From: DYGX01 sp035325905
GTDB lineage: Bacteria > Chloroflexota > Anaerolineae > Aggregatilineales > Aggregatilineaceae
Direction of reading: 5' to 3'
Length of the DNA: 64,000 nt
Assembly: GCA_035325905.1 (NCBI GenBank)
Contig: DAOKYY010000001.1
Span: 113,910-177,909, forward strand
In this document: positions 54,817-63,859 of the stretch, piece after piece
How the letters are laid out: each line of letters opens with the position of its first letter
Numbering within the stretch: position 1 is the first letter of the stretch
Translations under genes and position numbers: made by a program
The notes under the pieces: generated by a model
Seen by the model: the letters and a program-made list of their open reading frames with translations, nothing else
Told to the model about the DNA's origin: nothing
Databases searched by the model: none

Positions 54817-55251
54817 ATGAAATCGCGCAAGGAAGTTTCGGCGGGCGGCGTCGTCTACCGGCGCGGCGAAAGCGGCATCGAAATCCTGATCGGCAAGGCA
54901 TCCAGCACCCAGCGCTGGGTGCTGCCGAAGGGTCTGGTCAAGCGCGGCGAAGCCTACGAAGACGCCGCGCTGCGCGAGGCCGAAGAGGAAACCGGCGTCC
55001 GCGCCCGGCTGATCGCGCCGCTCGGCGAGCCAGAGCGGTACATCTACACGGCGCGCGGCGTGCGCGTCTTCAAAGAGGTCCATTACTTCTTGATGGAATA
55101 CGTCGAGGGCAGCGAGCGCGACCACGATTTCGAGATGGACGAGGTCCGCTGGGCGCCGATCGATGAGGCGCTGAGCCTGCTGGCCTACGAGGGCGCGCGG
55201 GCAGTCGTGCGGCGCGCGCAAGCCGCGCTTTCCGGCGAATCCAGCGCGTGA
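54817..55251 (+). CDS. Nudix hydrolase
   Basis: A 144-residue Nudix protein. The Nudix box is complete: GLVKRGEAYEDAALREAEEE followed by TGV, fitting GX5EX7REUXEEXGU, at about residues 39-61. The sequence is close in style to small diadenosine tetraphosphate or polyphosphate hydrolases. The ATG at 54817 follows GGAAGGAG by four bases. It cleaves nucleoside diphosphates linked to another moiety; the substrate is not predictable from the box alone. It lies between divergent LDT and the GH172 gene. Confidence 0.9.
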   Translation: MKSRKEVSAGGVVYRRGESGIEILIGKASSTQRWVLPKGLVKRGEAYEDAALREAEEETGVRARLIAPLGEPERYIYTARGVRVFKEVHYFLMEYVEGSERDHDFEMDEVRWAPIDEALSLLAYEGARAVVRRAQAALSGESSA

Positions 55252-55335
55252 GCCATTGAGCCGCGAAAGCGCGTTACAATCGAGCGCGCGAAGGCCAACC
55301 CGCCGGAAACCTCACCGGCGCTTCAAGGAGTCAAA

Positions 55336-56421
55336 ATGTCTGCGTTCAACGGGCTGCACATGAGTCTCGGCAATCTGTCGCGGCTGTCTCACGCCGTCAC
55401 GCGGTCGATCAGCGCGGAGAACTTCACCGGGGAAAAGGGCAAGGGCGCGATGGCGACCGAAGGGACCAACAGCGCCGCCGCGCGCGAGCTGGGCCAGGGG
55501 TGGAAGGTCTCGCCCAGCATCCACCTTGACGCCGGAAGCACCGCGACGCTGGCCGCGATCGAGGGCGGCGGCGCGATCCAGCACATCTGGATGACGGTTG
55601 ACCCGGCCTGGTGGCGCAAGCTGATCTTCCGCTGCTATTGGGACGGCGAGGAAACCCCCTCGGTCGAAACGCCGCTCGGCGATTTCTTCTGCAACGGCTG
55701 GGGCGTGCGCTGCAACATCAGCTCGCTGGCCGTTGCGGTCAACCCGGCTGGCGGCCTGAACTGCTATTGGGAGATGCCCTTCCGCCACAGCGCCCGGATT
55801 GAGATCGAAAACCTCGCGCCGGAACAGTGCCGCAACTTCTTCTACCAGATCAGCTACACATTGACCGAGGTTCCGGACGACGTGGCGTACTTCCACGCGC
55901 AGTTCCGGCGCAGCAACCCCCTGCCCTACCTGAGCGATCACGTGCTGCTCGACGGCGTGCAGGGCCAGGGACAGTACGTCGGCACTTACCTGGCGTGGGG
56001 CGTGAATAACAACGGCTGGTGGGGCGAAGGCGAGATTAAGTTCTTCATGGACGGCGACCGCGAGCACCCAACCATCTGCGGGACCGGCACCGAAGACTAT
56101 TTCGGCGGCGCGTGGAATTTCGAGCACCCGAAGGGGCAGTACGGCGTGTTTTCGACGCCCTACAGCGGGCTGCCGCAGGTCATCCAGCCGGACGGGCTGT
56201 ACCGCAGCCAGACGCGCTTCGGGATGTACCGCTGGCATATCATGGACCCAATCCGCTTCCAGCAAGACCTGCGGGTGACGATCCAGGCGCTCGGCTGGCG
56301 CTCTGAGGGGCGCTATCTGCCGCTGCAAGACGACATCGCCTCGACCGCGTTCTGGTACCAGGCCGAGCCGCACGCGCCCTTCCCGGCGCTGCCCGATCGT
56401 AACGCGCTCGAAGTGATCTAG
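55336..56421 (+). CDS. Glycoside hydrolase family 172 (DUF2961)
   Basis: A 361-residue protein of the DUF2961/GH172 family, with MSLGNLSRLSHAVTRSISAE at the start, the conserved GGGAIQHIWMTVDPAWWRKL, and the C-terminal GTGTEDYFGGAWNF and FGMYRWHIMDPIRF motifs. Characterised GH172 members act on difructose anhydride or on D-arabinan furanosyl linkages, working as oligomers. The acidic catalytic residues lie in the GTEDYFGG and nearby E-containing strands by family analogy. There is no signal peptide. ATG 55336 follows AAGGAG; a TACAAT (55276-55281) may be its -10 element. It adds another furanoside- or pentoside-directed enzyme to the window. Confidence 0.9.
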   Translation: MSAFNGLHMSLGNLSRLSHAVTRSISAENFTGEKGKGAMATEGTNSAAARELGQGWKVSPSIHLDAGSTATLAAIEGGGAIQHIWMTVDPAWWRKLIFRCYWDGEETPSVETPLGDFFCNGWGVRCNISSLAVAVNPAGGLNCYWEMPFRHSARIEIENLAPEQCRNFFYQISYTLTEVPDDVAYFHAQFRRSNPLPYLSDHVLLDGVQGQGQYVGTYLAWGVNNNGWWGEGEIKFFMDGDREHPTICGTGTEDYFGGAWNFEHPKGQYGVFSTPYSGLPQVIQPDGLYRSQTRFGMYRWHIMDPIRFQQDLRVTIQALGWRSEGRYLPLQDDIASTAFWYQAEPHAPFPALPDRNALEVI

Positions 56422-56433
56422 CGCAGCCCCGTC

Positions 56434-56485
56434 ATGAAACGGCGGCCCGGCGCGTTACCTTCCCACACCGGGCCGTCGGTTTCAT
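56434..56485. terminator. Long hairpin between convergent GH172 and menorin-like genes
   Basis: ATGAAAC...CCCGG (56434-56450) pairs with CCGGG...GTTTCAT (56468-56485), about 17 bp with one bulge. It overlaps the stop codon of the minus-strand gene. There is no long T-run, but the position suggests bidirectional termination. Confidence 0.7.
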
Positions 56486-57717
56486 GTTCGAAGCTGGTAC
56501 TCGTAGAAGACGCCGCGCTCGCCGGAGCCGCGCCCGTAGAAGTGCCACTCCGGAAAGTTGAAATCCGCCGTGACCGAGCGCGGCAGAAGCAGCACCGCCT
56601 GCAGGAACGAGCGCAGGTTCTCGACGCCGTACAGGTTTACGGCGAAGCCCCAGGCTTCCATCCGGTCGAAGAAGGCGGCGCGCTGGCGGCTGCGCCAGTC
56701 AAGCGAGAACCGGTTCATCCCCCAATCGCTGTACGCGGTCAGAGTCCGGCGCGCTTCTTCCGGCGCGTTGATCGCCTGCCCCTCCAGGAACATGACCGGC
56801 GCCTGGACAATCGCGCCGGGGTGAGCCTCCGCCAGCCGGCGGAACCCATCTTCGCCCAGCAGCGCGACGTAGCCATTGAGCCACAGCCGGTCGTCCGCGA
56901 AGCCGTGTCGCTTCACCAGCGCCAGCGACGGCGCGATCAACTCCGGCCCAGCTTTCAAGTCGAGCTTGGCGGATTTGCCCGCCGCCGCCAGCCGCCCCAG
57001 CAAATCGTCGAGCCGCAGCCAGCCCTCAACCGGCTCGCCCGCCGGGTCCGCAACCTCGTCGTGATGCAGCACCAGCTCGCCGCTGCGGGGGTCGAGGTGG
57101 ATGTCGCACTCGCCCCAGACGACGTCCGACGCGAGGAACTGGCGCAGATTCGGCTCGTCGTTCAGCCCATGCCAGACCAGCTCGACCTGATCCGGCAGGC
57201 CGCGCGGCGAGGCGAGCCGGGTCAGATCGTAATGATCGCCGCTCGGAATCTCAGGGGGTTCGCTCTCCGCAATGCCTGCGTGCAACAGCAGAATCTCACC
57301 GGCCAAACCCTGCGCGCCAATACTTCTCAGAGTCGCCGCCGCGCCGCCAATCACGGCGGCGACGCGGTAGCCCTGCTGCTGAAATGCTCGCAGCGCAGCG
57401 GCTGCGTCGTCCGGCGCGTGCGGGGCCAGATAAAGCAGATCGCCGGTAAAACGCGCGCGGTGCGGCGCCCCTAGCCAGTTCAACGCCGCCAGCGTCTTGG
57501 CGCGGCCTGCTTCGGGCTGCGCACTCAATAGCCCGACCGCTGCGCCCGGCTGAAGCTGGAGCCAGCGGATCGCGTCGAACACCCCGCCGCGTGGCTGGCC
57601 GGTGCGTGGATCGAGGATTGCGCCCTCGACCTCGAACAGCACCATCAGCCGGCCGTCGGGATACCGCCGCCGTAAGGTGTGGAAATGCGCGGCGAGCGCC
57701 GCCATCCAATCCTGCAT
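56482..57717 (-). CDS. Menorin/FAM151-like (DUF2181) protein with a degenerate HAD-like N-terminus
   Basis: About 411 residues from ATG 57717. Residues 1-180 resemble a HAD phosphatase fold, but motif I reads LFEVEGAILD where active enzymes have DxDGT, so both aspartates are replaced. The rest matches the FAM151/menorin type, a GDPD-like barrel: VWHGLNDEPNLRQFL, then VVWGECDIHLD and LVLHHDEVAD, with AKLDLKAG and later VNLYGVENLRSF. The acidic and His residues of the barrel are intact, so phosphodiesterase-type activity is possible for the C-terminal half. The start is uncertain; a GTG at 57762 would add 15 residues. It is convergent with GH172 and divergent from the next gene. Confidence 0.7.
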   Translation of the reverse strand: MQDWMAALAAHFHTLRRRYPDGRLMVLFEVEGAILDPRTGQPRGGVFDAIRWLQLQPGAAVGLLSAQPEAGRAKTLAALNWLGAPHRARFTGDLLYLAPHAPDDAAAALRAFQQQGYRVAAVIGGAAATLRSIGAQGLAGEILLLHAGIAESEPPEIPSGDHYDLTRLASPRGLPDQVELVWHGLNDEPNLRQFLASDVVWGECDIHLDPRSGELVLHHDEVADPAGEPVEGWLRLDDLLGRLAAAGKSAKLDLKAGPELIAPSLALVKRHGFADDRLWLNGYVALLGEDGFRRLAEAHPGAIVQAPVMFLEGQAINAPEEARRTLTAYSDWGMNRFSLDWRSRQRAAFFDRMEAWGFAVNLYGVENLRSFLQAVLLLPRSVTADFNFPEWHFYGRGSGERGVFYEYQLRT

Positions 57718-57752
57718 AGACGTTCGCGCAGCCTCCTTTCCGAGCCATGCGC

Positions 57753-57758
57753 TATAAT
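57753..57758 (+). promoter_or_regulatory. TATAAT -10 element for the 57812 gene
   Basis: A perfect TATAAT lies 53 bases before the start codon at 57812. No good -35 hexamer is seen at the expected distance. Confidence 0.45.
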
Positions 57759-57811
57759 GCACGCAGCTTCACGCCTGTCCTTCGTCCCGAGCTTCCCGAG
57801 GATACTGCTTG

Positions 57812-58534
57812 ATGCCCGAGCCAACCGTCGAAAGCCTGCTGTCCGCCGAGCCGTTCTCAGACGACCGCGCGCTGGCCGCGCGGGCCGCGCCGCTGCTCAT
57901 GTTCGACGCGCGCGAGCCATTCCTACCCTCGGCGGTGGGCTACACCGTCTTTCGCGCCGATGGCCCCTCGCCCTCGTTCCCGCGCCAGATCTGCCTGGCG
58001 CCGCCGGGCCGCGCCCCTGCCGCGCTCGCGATCGAGTACGCCATCTGGTGGGACTGGGACATCGGCCATCTGTACGAGCTGGAGCACGCCTGGGTTTACC
58101 TCGACGCCGCCGGGCAGGTAGTCGAGGCTGAGGCAAGCTGGCACGGCGGCTATCACGTCATGCGCGCGGACGGCGATATCCCCTTCCGCGACGGGCGCGT
58201 CCGCCTGCTGTCGGAGCCGGGCAAGCACGCCCTCGCCCCCTGCCAGCGGTGGTTCGAGACGCGCCGCGCCGAGACGCTGGAAGACTGCGCTCGCCCCGGC
58301 AAAGGCGGCGTCTGGATCACGCCGCTGTTCGAGGCGCACATTCACGACAAGTCCCCGGCGGCAGACCGGGCGGTGCAGGCGTATCTCGCGCAATCGGCCT
58401 TCGAGCCAACCTACGAGTTCACGCAGCCGTTCCAGATCGCCGAGCAGCATCTCGTCGCGTGGCCGCGCCTGTTCGCGTGGATTCCGCGCCGCGTCGCGGG
58501 CTGGGTGCGCGACTTGGCCGGGCAGACCGGCTGA
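57812..58534 (+). CDS. Conserved-looking hypothetical protein
   Basis: A 240-residue soluble protein starting at ATG 57812 with GAGG about eleven bases upstream. It contains an aromatic, acidic central stretch (YAIWWDWDIGHLYELEHAWV) followed by EAEASWHGGYHVM and a region with CQRWFETRR. Acidic and His residues in these segments could form a metal site, but I do not recognise the family. The coding character is good: codon use matches its neighbours and the frame is closed only at 58532. It ends five bases from the stop of the convergent importer 3 ATPase. Confidence 0.75.
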   Translation: MPEPTVESLLSAEPFSDDRALAARAAPLLMFDAREPFLPSAVGYTVFRADGPSPSFPRQICLAPPGRAPAALAIEYAIWWDWDIGHLYELEHAWVYLDAAGQVVEAEASWHGGYHVMRADGDIPFRDGRVRLLSEPGKHALAPCQRWFETRRAETLEDCARPGKGGVWITPLFEAHIHDKSPAADRAVQAYLAQSAFEPTYEFTQPFQIAEQHLVAWPRLFAWIPRRVAGWVRDLAGQTG

Positions 58535-58539
58535 GCAGC

Positions 58540-59622
58540 CTACGCCCAGAGCAGCGACCGCTCAGTCTCGGCGTCGAAAAGCTGGATCTTGTCGGCATCG
58601 AGCCGCAACGTTACCGCATCTCCCGCGCGAAGTTTGCTCTGCGGGTCGGCCAGCACGTGCACGCGCGTCGCGCCGTCTAGCTCCACGTCGAGCAGGTCGT
58701 CGCGCCCCAGCGGCTCGACGACGAACACGCGGCCCCGCACGTCTCCGGCGGGGTCCACCGCGATATCTTCCGGGCGGATGCCCATCACGACCGGCCCGCG
58801 ATGCGCGGCGGCGCGCGCGCCACGGTCGGCGGGCAGCGCGATCCGCAGCGCCTCGTTGCGGGCGAAATACTGGCCCCCTGCCTGCTCGATCTCCACCTCC
58901 ACGAAGTTCATCGGCGGGTTGCCGACAAACCCCGCGATAAACTGCGTCTTCGGGCGGTCGTAGAGGTCATCTGGCGTGTCAAAGGCTTGCAGGCGGCCTT
59001 TCTGCATCACGGCGATGCGGTCCGCCATCGTCATCGCCTCGACCTGGTCATGCGTGACATAGATCGAGGTAATGCCCAGTTCCTTTTGCAGATGCTTGAT
59101 CTCGGCGCGCATCACCAGCCGCAGCCGGGCGTCAAGGTTGCTCAGCGGCTCGTCAAAGAGCAGCACGTCCGGCTCTTTGACCAGCGCGCGGCCCAGCGCG
59201 ACGCGCTGCTGTTGCCCGCCCGAAAGCTGGCCGGGCCGCCGGTCGAGCAGGTCGCCGATGCCCATCTTGTCGGCCACGGCCTGCACCCGCGCGATCTGCT
59301 CGTGCTTGGGCGCCTTTTGCAGCTTGAGCGGGTACGAGATGTTGCCGAAGACGGTCATATGCGGGTAGAGCGCGTAGCTTTGAAAGACCATGCCGATGTT
59401 GCGGTCTTTGGGCGCGACCTGGTTCATCACCCGCTCGCCAAAACGGATTACGCCTGCGGTCGGGCGGTAGATGCCCGCGACCATCAGCAGCGTCGTGGTC
59501 TTGCCGCAGCCCGACGGGCCGAGAAAGGCCACGAACTCGCCGTCCTGGATGTCGAGCGTGATGTCGTCTACGCCGACGACGTTGCCAAACTTCTTGGTCA
59601 GGTGATCCAGCGCGATGCGCAT
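58540..59622 (-). CDS. ABC transporter ATP-binding protein, MalK/UgpC type (importer 3)
   Basis: A 360-residue CUT1-type ATPase. Walker A is LGPSGCGKTTTLLMVAG, the Q-loop MVFQSYALYPHMT, the signature LSGGQQQRVALGRA, Walker B VLLFDEPLSNLDA and the H-loop IYVTHDQVEA. The MalK-type regulatory/OB domain follows residue 240 (including VMGIRPEDIAVDP). It begins 16 bases after the PDZ-containing permease gene, so it belongs to this operon. It is only moderately similar to the ATPase of importer 2, for example MVFQDYALYPHMT versus MVFQSYALYPHMT. It could also energise importer 1. Confidence 0.95.
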   Translation of the reverse strand: MRIALDHLTKKFGNVVGVDDITLDIQDGEFVAFLGPSGCGKTTTLLMVAGIYRPTAGVIRFGERVMNQVAPKDRNIGMVFQSYALYPHMTVFGNISYPLKLQKAPKHEQIARVQAVADKMGIGDLLDRRPGQLSGGQQQRVALGRALVKEPDVLLFDEPLSNLDARLRLVMRAEIKHLQKELGITSIYVTHDQVEAMTMADRIAVMQKGRLQAFDTPDDLYDRPKTQFIAGFVGNPPMNFVEVEIEQAGGQYFARNEALRIALPADRGARAAAHRGPVVMGIRPEDIAVDPAGDVRGRVFVVEPLGRDDLLDVELDGATRVHVLADPQSKLRAGDAVTLRLDADKIQLFDAETERSLLWA

Positions 59623-59638
59623 GCGTCGCCACCCCTTT

Positions 59639-61240
59639 TCACGAGCTGCCTTTCGTGCCGCCCGCGTAGATATTCAGCAAATATTCTTGCGCGAAGACAA
59701 AGAGCACAAACACGGGCAGCATCTGGAACAGGCCCACCGCCGCGATCTCGTTCCAGTTGACCGGCGCGGTGTCCGACGTCAACTGGTTGATGTACACGGC
59801 CAGCGTCGCGGTCTTGGTGCCGATGCTGTACGTCTGCGGGATCAGATACGCGCCCCAGCCGGAGATGAACGCGAAAATACCCAGCGCCAGCAGCCCCGGC
59901 CGGATCTGTGGTAGCAGAATCTCGTAGAACGTCCGCCAGCGTGACGCCCCATCAATCAGCGCCGACCGCTCAATATCCCACGGGATGCCATCGAAAAAGC
60001 CCTTCATCAGCCACACGCCGAGCGGCAATTCGAAGGCGACCATCACCAGCGCGATTCCGCCGCGCGTATTGAAGCCGAAATAGTCGCCGAGGAAGGGGAT
60101 CGTGCCGAGGTTGCGCAGCACGAAGAAGATCGCGATCAGCAGCGTCACCGCCGGGAAGCCGTGCAGGATCAGCGTTAGCGATAGGAAGGTGCGCCGCCCG
60201 GCGAAGTTCATACGCGACAGCGCGTAGCCCGCCATCGACGAGACCAGCAGCACAATCGCCATCATCGAGCTTGCGATCACGAACGTGTTGAGCGTGATCG
60301 TCCAGATGCTGGGGTTAGAGCCGGTCGCCTCGCGCGTTAGAAATTCCCAGTTGCGCAGCGTCAGCCCGCCGATCTCGCCTTGCGCATCGACCGGCAGCAG
60401 CCCCTCGGTCCGCACGGAAAATGTCGCGATCAGCAGCCACAGATAGCCCAGCACCAGCGGCAGCATGATCACGGCCAGCAGCGCGTAAGGGGTCCAGCCG
60501 CCGGGCCAGAAGACCGCGACCACCGCCACCGCCAGCGCGACCAGCAACCCGGCCAGCAGCGGGAGCAGGCTGATCTCCATCACCGCCGCCACCTGGATCG
60601 GAAGCTGCTCCTCTTCGCCGCCGCGCTCGACGCGCAGCCGGATCACGTCGCCGGCCTTCGACTGCCGGACGGTGGCCGTCAGCTCCGCCAGCGTGGTCTC
60701 GGCGCGGCGGATGGCGGTGATCACGTCGCCTTCCTCGAACCCGGCTTCGGCGGCGGTCCCGCCCTCGATCACCCGCTCGACCAGGATTCCGGCGTCGGTC
60801 TGGCGCAGCGTCATCTCCAGCGAAGGCTGCTCGGAAAACGGCCCGATCTGAAACACGAACTGCCCCATCGACACCAGCGCGTAGACGATGGCGGCGGCCA
60901 CGAGCGCCGCGCCAATCGCCCGCGCCCGGTTGAACTGCGCCAGCGGCTTCATCTTCAGCCCGGCGACGGCGTAAGCGGCGAAGGGCGCGATCACCATCAG
61001 CGCGTTGGCGATGGCGCGCGTGAACGTCTCGTCGACCGTCACGTCAGAGCCAAACAGGCGCGGCGCGCTGTGAATCAGCGGCTCCAGCACGCGGAACACG
61101 ATCACGCCGACCTCAAGCAGCATCACCGTGATCAGGGCGCTAAACACCGCTTGAAAGACCAGCTCGCCGGTGCCGATCCGCTCGTATGTCTGGGCATCGG
61201 AATCAGCCGCACGAGGGCGGGGCAGGGTGCGCGTGGTCAT
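59639..61240 (-). CDS. MalG-type ABC permease with an N-terminal PDZ-containing extension (importer 3)
   Basis: A 533-residue protein; usual MalG proteins have about 280. From the ATG at 61240, three membrane helices (about 29-50, 76-95, 107-128) precede a PDZ-like domain (about 141-216: LRQTDAGILVERVIEGGTAA, then EAGFEEGDVITAIRR and IRLRVERGGEEEQLPI). Two further helices (223-244, 249-273) lead into a normal MalG core with the EAA loop IERSALIDGASRWRTFYEIL. The start overlaps the MalF stop as TGATG. The PDZ domain would lie between helices 3 and 4 and could bind the C-terminus or a loop of a partner, possibly the binding protein. PDZ domains are otherwise typical of proteases such as DegP and RseP, so this architecture is unusual. 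Confidence 0.9.
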   Translation of the reverse strand: MTTRTLPRPRAADSDAQTYERIGTGELVFQAVFSALITVMLLEVGVIVFRVLEPLIHSAPRLFGSDVTVDETFTRAIANALMVIAPFAAYAVAGLKMKPLAQFNRARAIGAALVAAAIVYALVSMGQFVFQIGPFSEQPSLEMTLRQTDAGILVERVIEGGTAAEAGFEEGDVITAIRRAETTLAELTATVRQSKAGDVIRLRVERGGEEEQLPIQVAAVMEISLLPLLAGLLVALAVAVVAVFWPGGWTPYALLAVIMLPLVLGYLWLLIATFSVRTEGLLPVDAQGEIGGLTLRNWEFLTREATGSNPSIWTITLNTFVIASSMMAIVLLVSSMAGYALSRMNFAGRRTFLSLTLILHGFPAVTLLIAIFFVLRNLGTIPFLGDYFGFNTRGGIALVMVAFELPLGVWLMKGFFDGIPWDIERSALIDGASRWRTFYEILLPQIRPGLLALGIFAFISGWGAYLIPQTYSIGTKTATLAVYINQLTSDTAPVNWNEIAAVGLFQMLPVFVLFVFAQEYLLNIYAGGTKGSS

Positions 61241-62289
61241 CACAGCACCTCGATCTTCGGCTCGGCCACCAGCTCGTTGAAGCGGAAGGCGCGCATGTAG
61301 ACGACTGCCATCACGACGCCGATCACGACCAGCACGACCGCGAACGCCGAGCCATAGCCCCACTGCGCGTTGGCGAAATAGGTGTTCAGCGCGCGGTTGT
61401 AGGCCGTCAGCGACCAGACCTCGGTCTGGTATAGCCCCGGCCCCCCGCCCGTCAGCAGCAGGATGTACTCGAACGAGGTCAGCAGCGACAGGGTCTGGTA
61501 CGTCACCACGAACAGCAGCGGCCAGCGCAGCATGGGCAGGATGACGTACCGGATCCGTTGCAAAATGGACGAGCCATCCACCAGCGAGGCGTTCAGCAGG
61601 TCTTTCGGAATCGACTCAATCGCCGAGGTGAAAATGATCATCCCGAACGACGCGCCGATGAACCCGTTGACCAGGATCACGAAGACCCAGGGGTGATCCT
61701 GATAATAGTTGACTTCGGGCCGCCCCAGCGCGTCGTTGAACTGGTTGATAATGCCAAACGGCGCGACCGCGATGATTCGCCGCCACATCAGCACGTAGAC
61801 CGCAGGGGAGGTAATGCGCGGCAGAATCCACAGCGCGCGAAAGAAGAACCCGGCGCGGCGATTGATGTGCGTGGTCAGCAGCGAGATCACCAGCGCCAGC
61901 CCGACGTTAAAGAACATCAGCGTGCCAAAGACGTAAAACAGCGTGTTGAAGAAAATCTTAGGCGCGAATTCGTCCTTAAACATGCGCTCGAAATTATCGA
62001 AGCCGACCAGGTAGCGCGGCTCGTCCGTCACAACGCGCAGCGAGCCGAGGTCCAGATCCAGGTCCGAGCGCAGCATCCCGACGATATCGGTCGTGAAATT
62101 CGTCGTCGAGAGGTTGGTGATGCTCAAAAACAGGATCAGAAGCATCGGGATAAAGAAGAACAGCAAAACCAGGCACCCGGCCGGGGCGAGAAATCCGTAC
62201 GCCGTCAATTGCGCGCGGAGCGTCTGGCGCCGGCTGCGCGCCGGAGCCGTCACGGCAACGTCCTGTCGTGCCAAGTGCGGTGCGGTCAT
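61240..62289 (-). CDS. Sugar ABC transporter permease, MalF type (importer 3)
   Basis: A 349-residue permease. The first membrane helix is LTAYGFLAPAGCLVLLFFFI, followed by an external region of about 50 residues (NFTTDIVGMLRSDLDLDLGS) before the second. The EAA loop region reads KDLLNASLVDGSSILQRIRY, with Asn-Ala replacing the usual Glu-Ala-Ala, and YILLLTGGGPGLYQTEVWSL is MalF-like. It starts at ATG 62289 and overlaps the next permease by one base. It pairs with the PDZ-containing MalG protein and the ATPase downstream. Confidence 0.92.
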   Translation of the reverse strand: MTAPHLARQDVAVTAPARSRRQTLRAQLTAYGFLAPAGCLVLLFFFIPMLLILFLSITNLSTTNFTTDIVGMLRSDLDLDLGSLRVVTDEPRYLVGFDNFERMFKDEFAPKIFFNTLFYVFGTLMFFNVGLALVISLLTTHINRRAGFFFRALWILPRITSPAVYVLMWRRIIAVAPFGIINQFNDALGRPEVNYYQDHPWVFVILVNGFIGASFGMIIFTSAIESIPKDLLNASLVDGSSILQRIRYVILPMLRWPLLFVVTYQTLSLLTSFEYILLLTGGGPGLYQTEVWSLTAYNRALNTYFANAQWGYGSAFAVVLVVIGVVMAVVYMRAFRFNELVAEPKIEVL

Positions 62290-62363
62290 GACCGGTTTAG
62301 CTCCTCTCCGAGGCAGAGAGTCGAGGCCGCCGGAGCGTCACACCGGCGCGCTCAGCGCGGGAC

Positions 62364-62391
62364 CTGGCCGGGGAACAGCGCCCCCGGCCAG
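62364..62391 (-). other. Stem-loop between binding-protein and permease genes (operon 3)
   Basis: CTGGCCGGGG (62364-62373) and CCCCGGCCAG (62382-62391) form a perfect 10-bp hairpin with an 8-base loop, without a T-run. It is the third such structure at the same operon position in this window. Confidence 0.75.
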
Positions 62392-62430
62392 AGGTTGCGC
62401 CATTGCGGAGAAAGCGCGCCAGGGGCGGGC

Positions 62431-63780
62431 CTAGCGAATCACGATCCCTTCGACTTCGTTCTGAAGCCGGCCGACGACCACGTCGAGGGCCGCCTGCGCG
62501 TCCAGCTCGCCGCTCTCGACCGCCTGGATGCCGCTCCAGTATGCCTCGGACCAGGCGCCCCAGTTCGGGTGGTTCGGCAGGAAGATCGCGAAGTCCAGCA
62601 TCGGGTGCGCCGCCGCCAGGAACTCGCTTTCCTGATACTCCGCCGATTCAAGCTGCGTGTTCAGGATGCCCAGGTGCGCGCTGCCGATGGCGTGGCGGTT
62701 GTTCGCTTCGGGCGTAGTGATCGCCGCGATCAGCGCCAGCGCGACATCGGGATGATCGCTGCTGGCGCTGACCATGTAGGCCAGCGGGTGAGTCAGGGTG
62801 ATCGGCGCGCCGGTTTCCATCGCGGGGATGGGCGCGAAGCCAATGTTTTCCCACAGGTAGTCTTCGCCGCCGCGATCCGCAACGTAGTTGACCGCCCAGT
62901 CGCCCCAGAACCAGGTGCCGCCGGTCGCGAACAGGACCTTCTCGCCAGGCGCGACGGTCGTGTGCCAGTCCGGCCACTCGATGCCGAGATGCGAGCCGTT
63001 CATGATGCCCCGGTTGCGCGCATCTTCCAGCATCTGGAAGACCTTGAGGGCCGCGTCCTGATCGAAGACGAGGTTGCCTTCCTCGTCCAGGACCTCGCCA
63101 CCCATCCCGGCGTAGAAGTACAGGAAGTCGCCGCCGTTAACCGGGCGGTGCCAGAAGCCGTAGCCTTCCTCGACCACGCCTTCCTCAACCGCCTGCTCGG
63201 CGACATCCAGCATGTCCGCGAAAGTGAACTCGCCGCTGTAAATTTGCTCCGGCAGCGCCTCGATTTCCTCGTCGCTCCAGCCCAGGTCGCTCAGCAGCGG
63301 CTTGCTGAAGTACAGCGGGCGAGCTTCGGCGTCCTGCGGAATGCCGTAGATCGCGCCGCCCGGCCCCTTCATCGATTCCCACAGACTGGGGACGATGTCG
63401 GCGAACTCAGGATAGTTCGGGATCATCTCGTCCAGCGGGATGATGAACCCGGCTGCCGCCCACGCGCCGATGTCTTCGTGGCCGGAAAGGACAATATCAA
63501 CCGCTTCGCCCGCTTCCGCGGAAAGCTGGAATTCCTGCTTGTAATCGCCCCAGGCCGCGTTGTCCTGGATCAGCTCCAGCTCGATGTCGATGCCAAGCTC
63601 GGCCTCGACCTCTTCGACAACCTCGGCGAAGTTGTTGCAGCGCCAATCTTCGGTCGGGGGAGTGGACTTGCAGCGGATGCGGATGTTGACCGTCTCTTGC
63701 GCGAGCGCCGTTGTCAGCGGCGCAAGGGAGAGAACCAATGCGGTGATCAACAGGAGAGGAAGAATACGGCGTGCTTTCAT
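62431..63780 (-). CDS. Sugar ABC transporter substrate-binding protein (importer 3)
   Basis: A 449-residue solute-binding protein with a signal peptide (MKARRILPLLLITALVLSLA, cleaved near ALAQ) and no lipobox cysteine. The mature N-terminus has two cysteines (RIRCKSTPP and WRCNNF), similar to the Cys-containing start of the importer 2 protein. Family features include VDIVLSGHEDIGAWAAAG, YGIPQDAEARPLYFSKPLL and GEKVLFATGGTWFWGDW. ATG 63780 follows AAAAAGGAG. The ligand is unknown; no glycosidase is in this operon within the window. Confidence 0.9.
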   Translation of the reverse strand: MKARRILPLLLITALVLSLAPLTTALAQETVNIRIRCKSTPPTEDWRCNNFAEVVEEVEAELGIDIELELIQDNAAWGDYKQEFQLSAEAGEAVDIVLSGHEDIGAWAAAGFIIPLDEMIPNYPEFADIVPSLWESMKGPGGAIYGIPQDAEARPLYFSKPLLSDLGWSDEEIEALPEQIYSGEFTFADMLDVAEQAVEEGVVEEGYGFWHRPVNGGDFLYFYAGMGGEVLDEEGNLVFDQDAALKVFQMLEDARNRGIMNGSHLGIEWPDWHTTVAPGEKVLFATGGTWFWGDWAVNYVADRGGEDYLWENIGFAPIPAMETGAPITLTHPLAYMVSASSDHPDVALALIAAITTPEANNRHAIGSAHLGILNTQLESAEYQESEFLAAAHPMLDFAIFLPNHPNWGAWSEAYWSGIQAVESGELDAQAALDVVVGRLQNEVEGIVIR

Positions 63781-63859
63781 GCGACAGCTCCTTTTTCTAC
63801 TCAGTAAGTTGTCGATCTTAACCGCGCATCCGGCTTATGGCGTCGGACACGCGGGCTAA

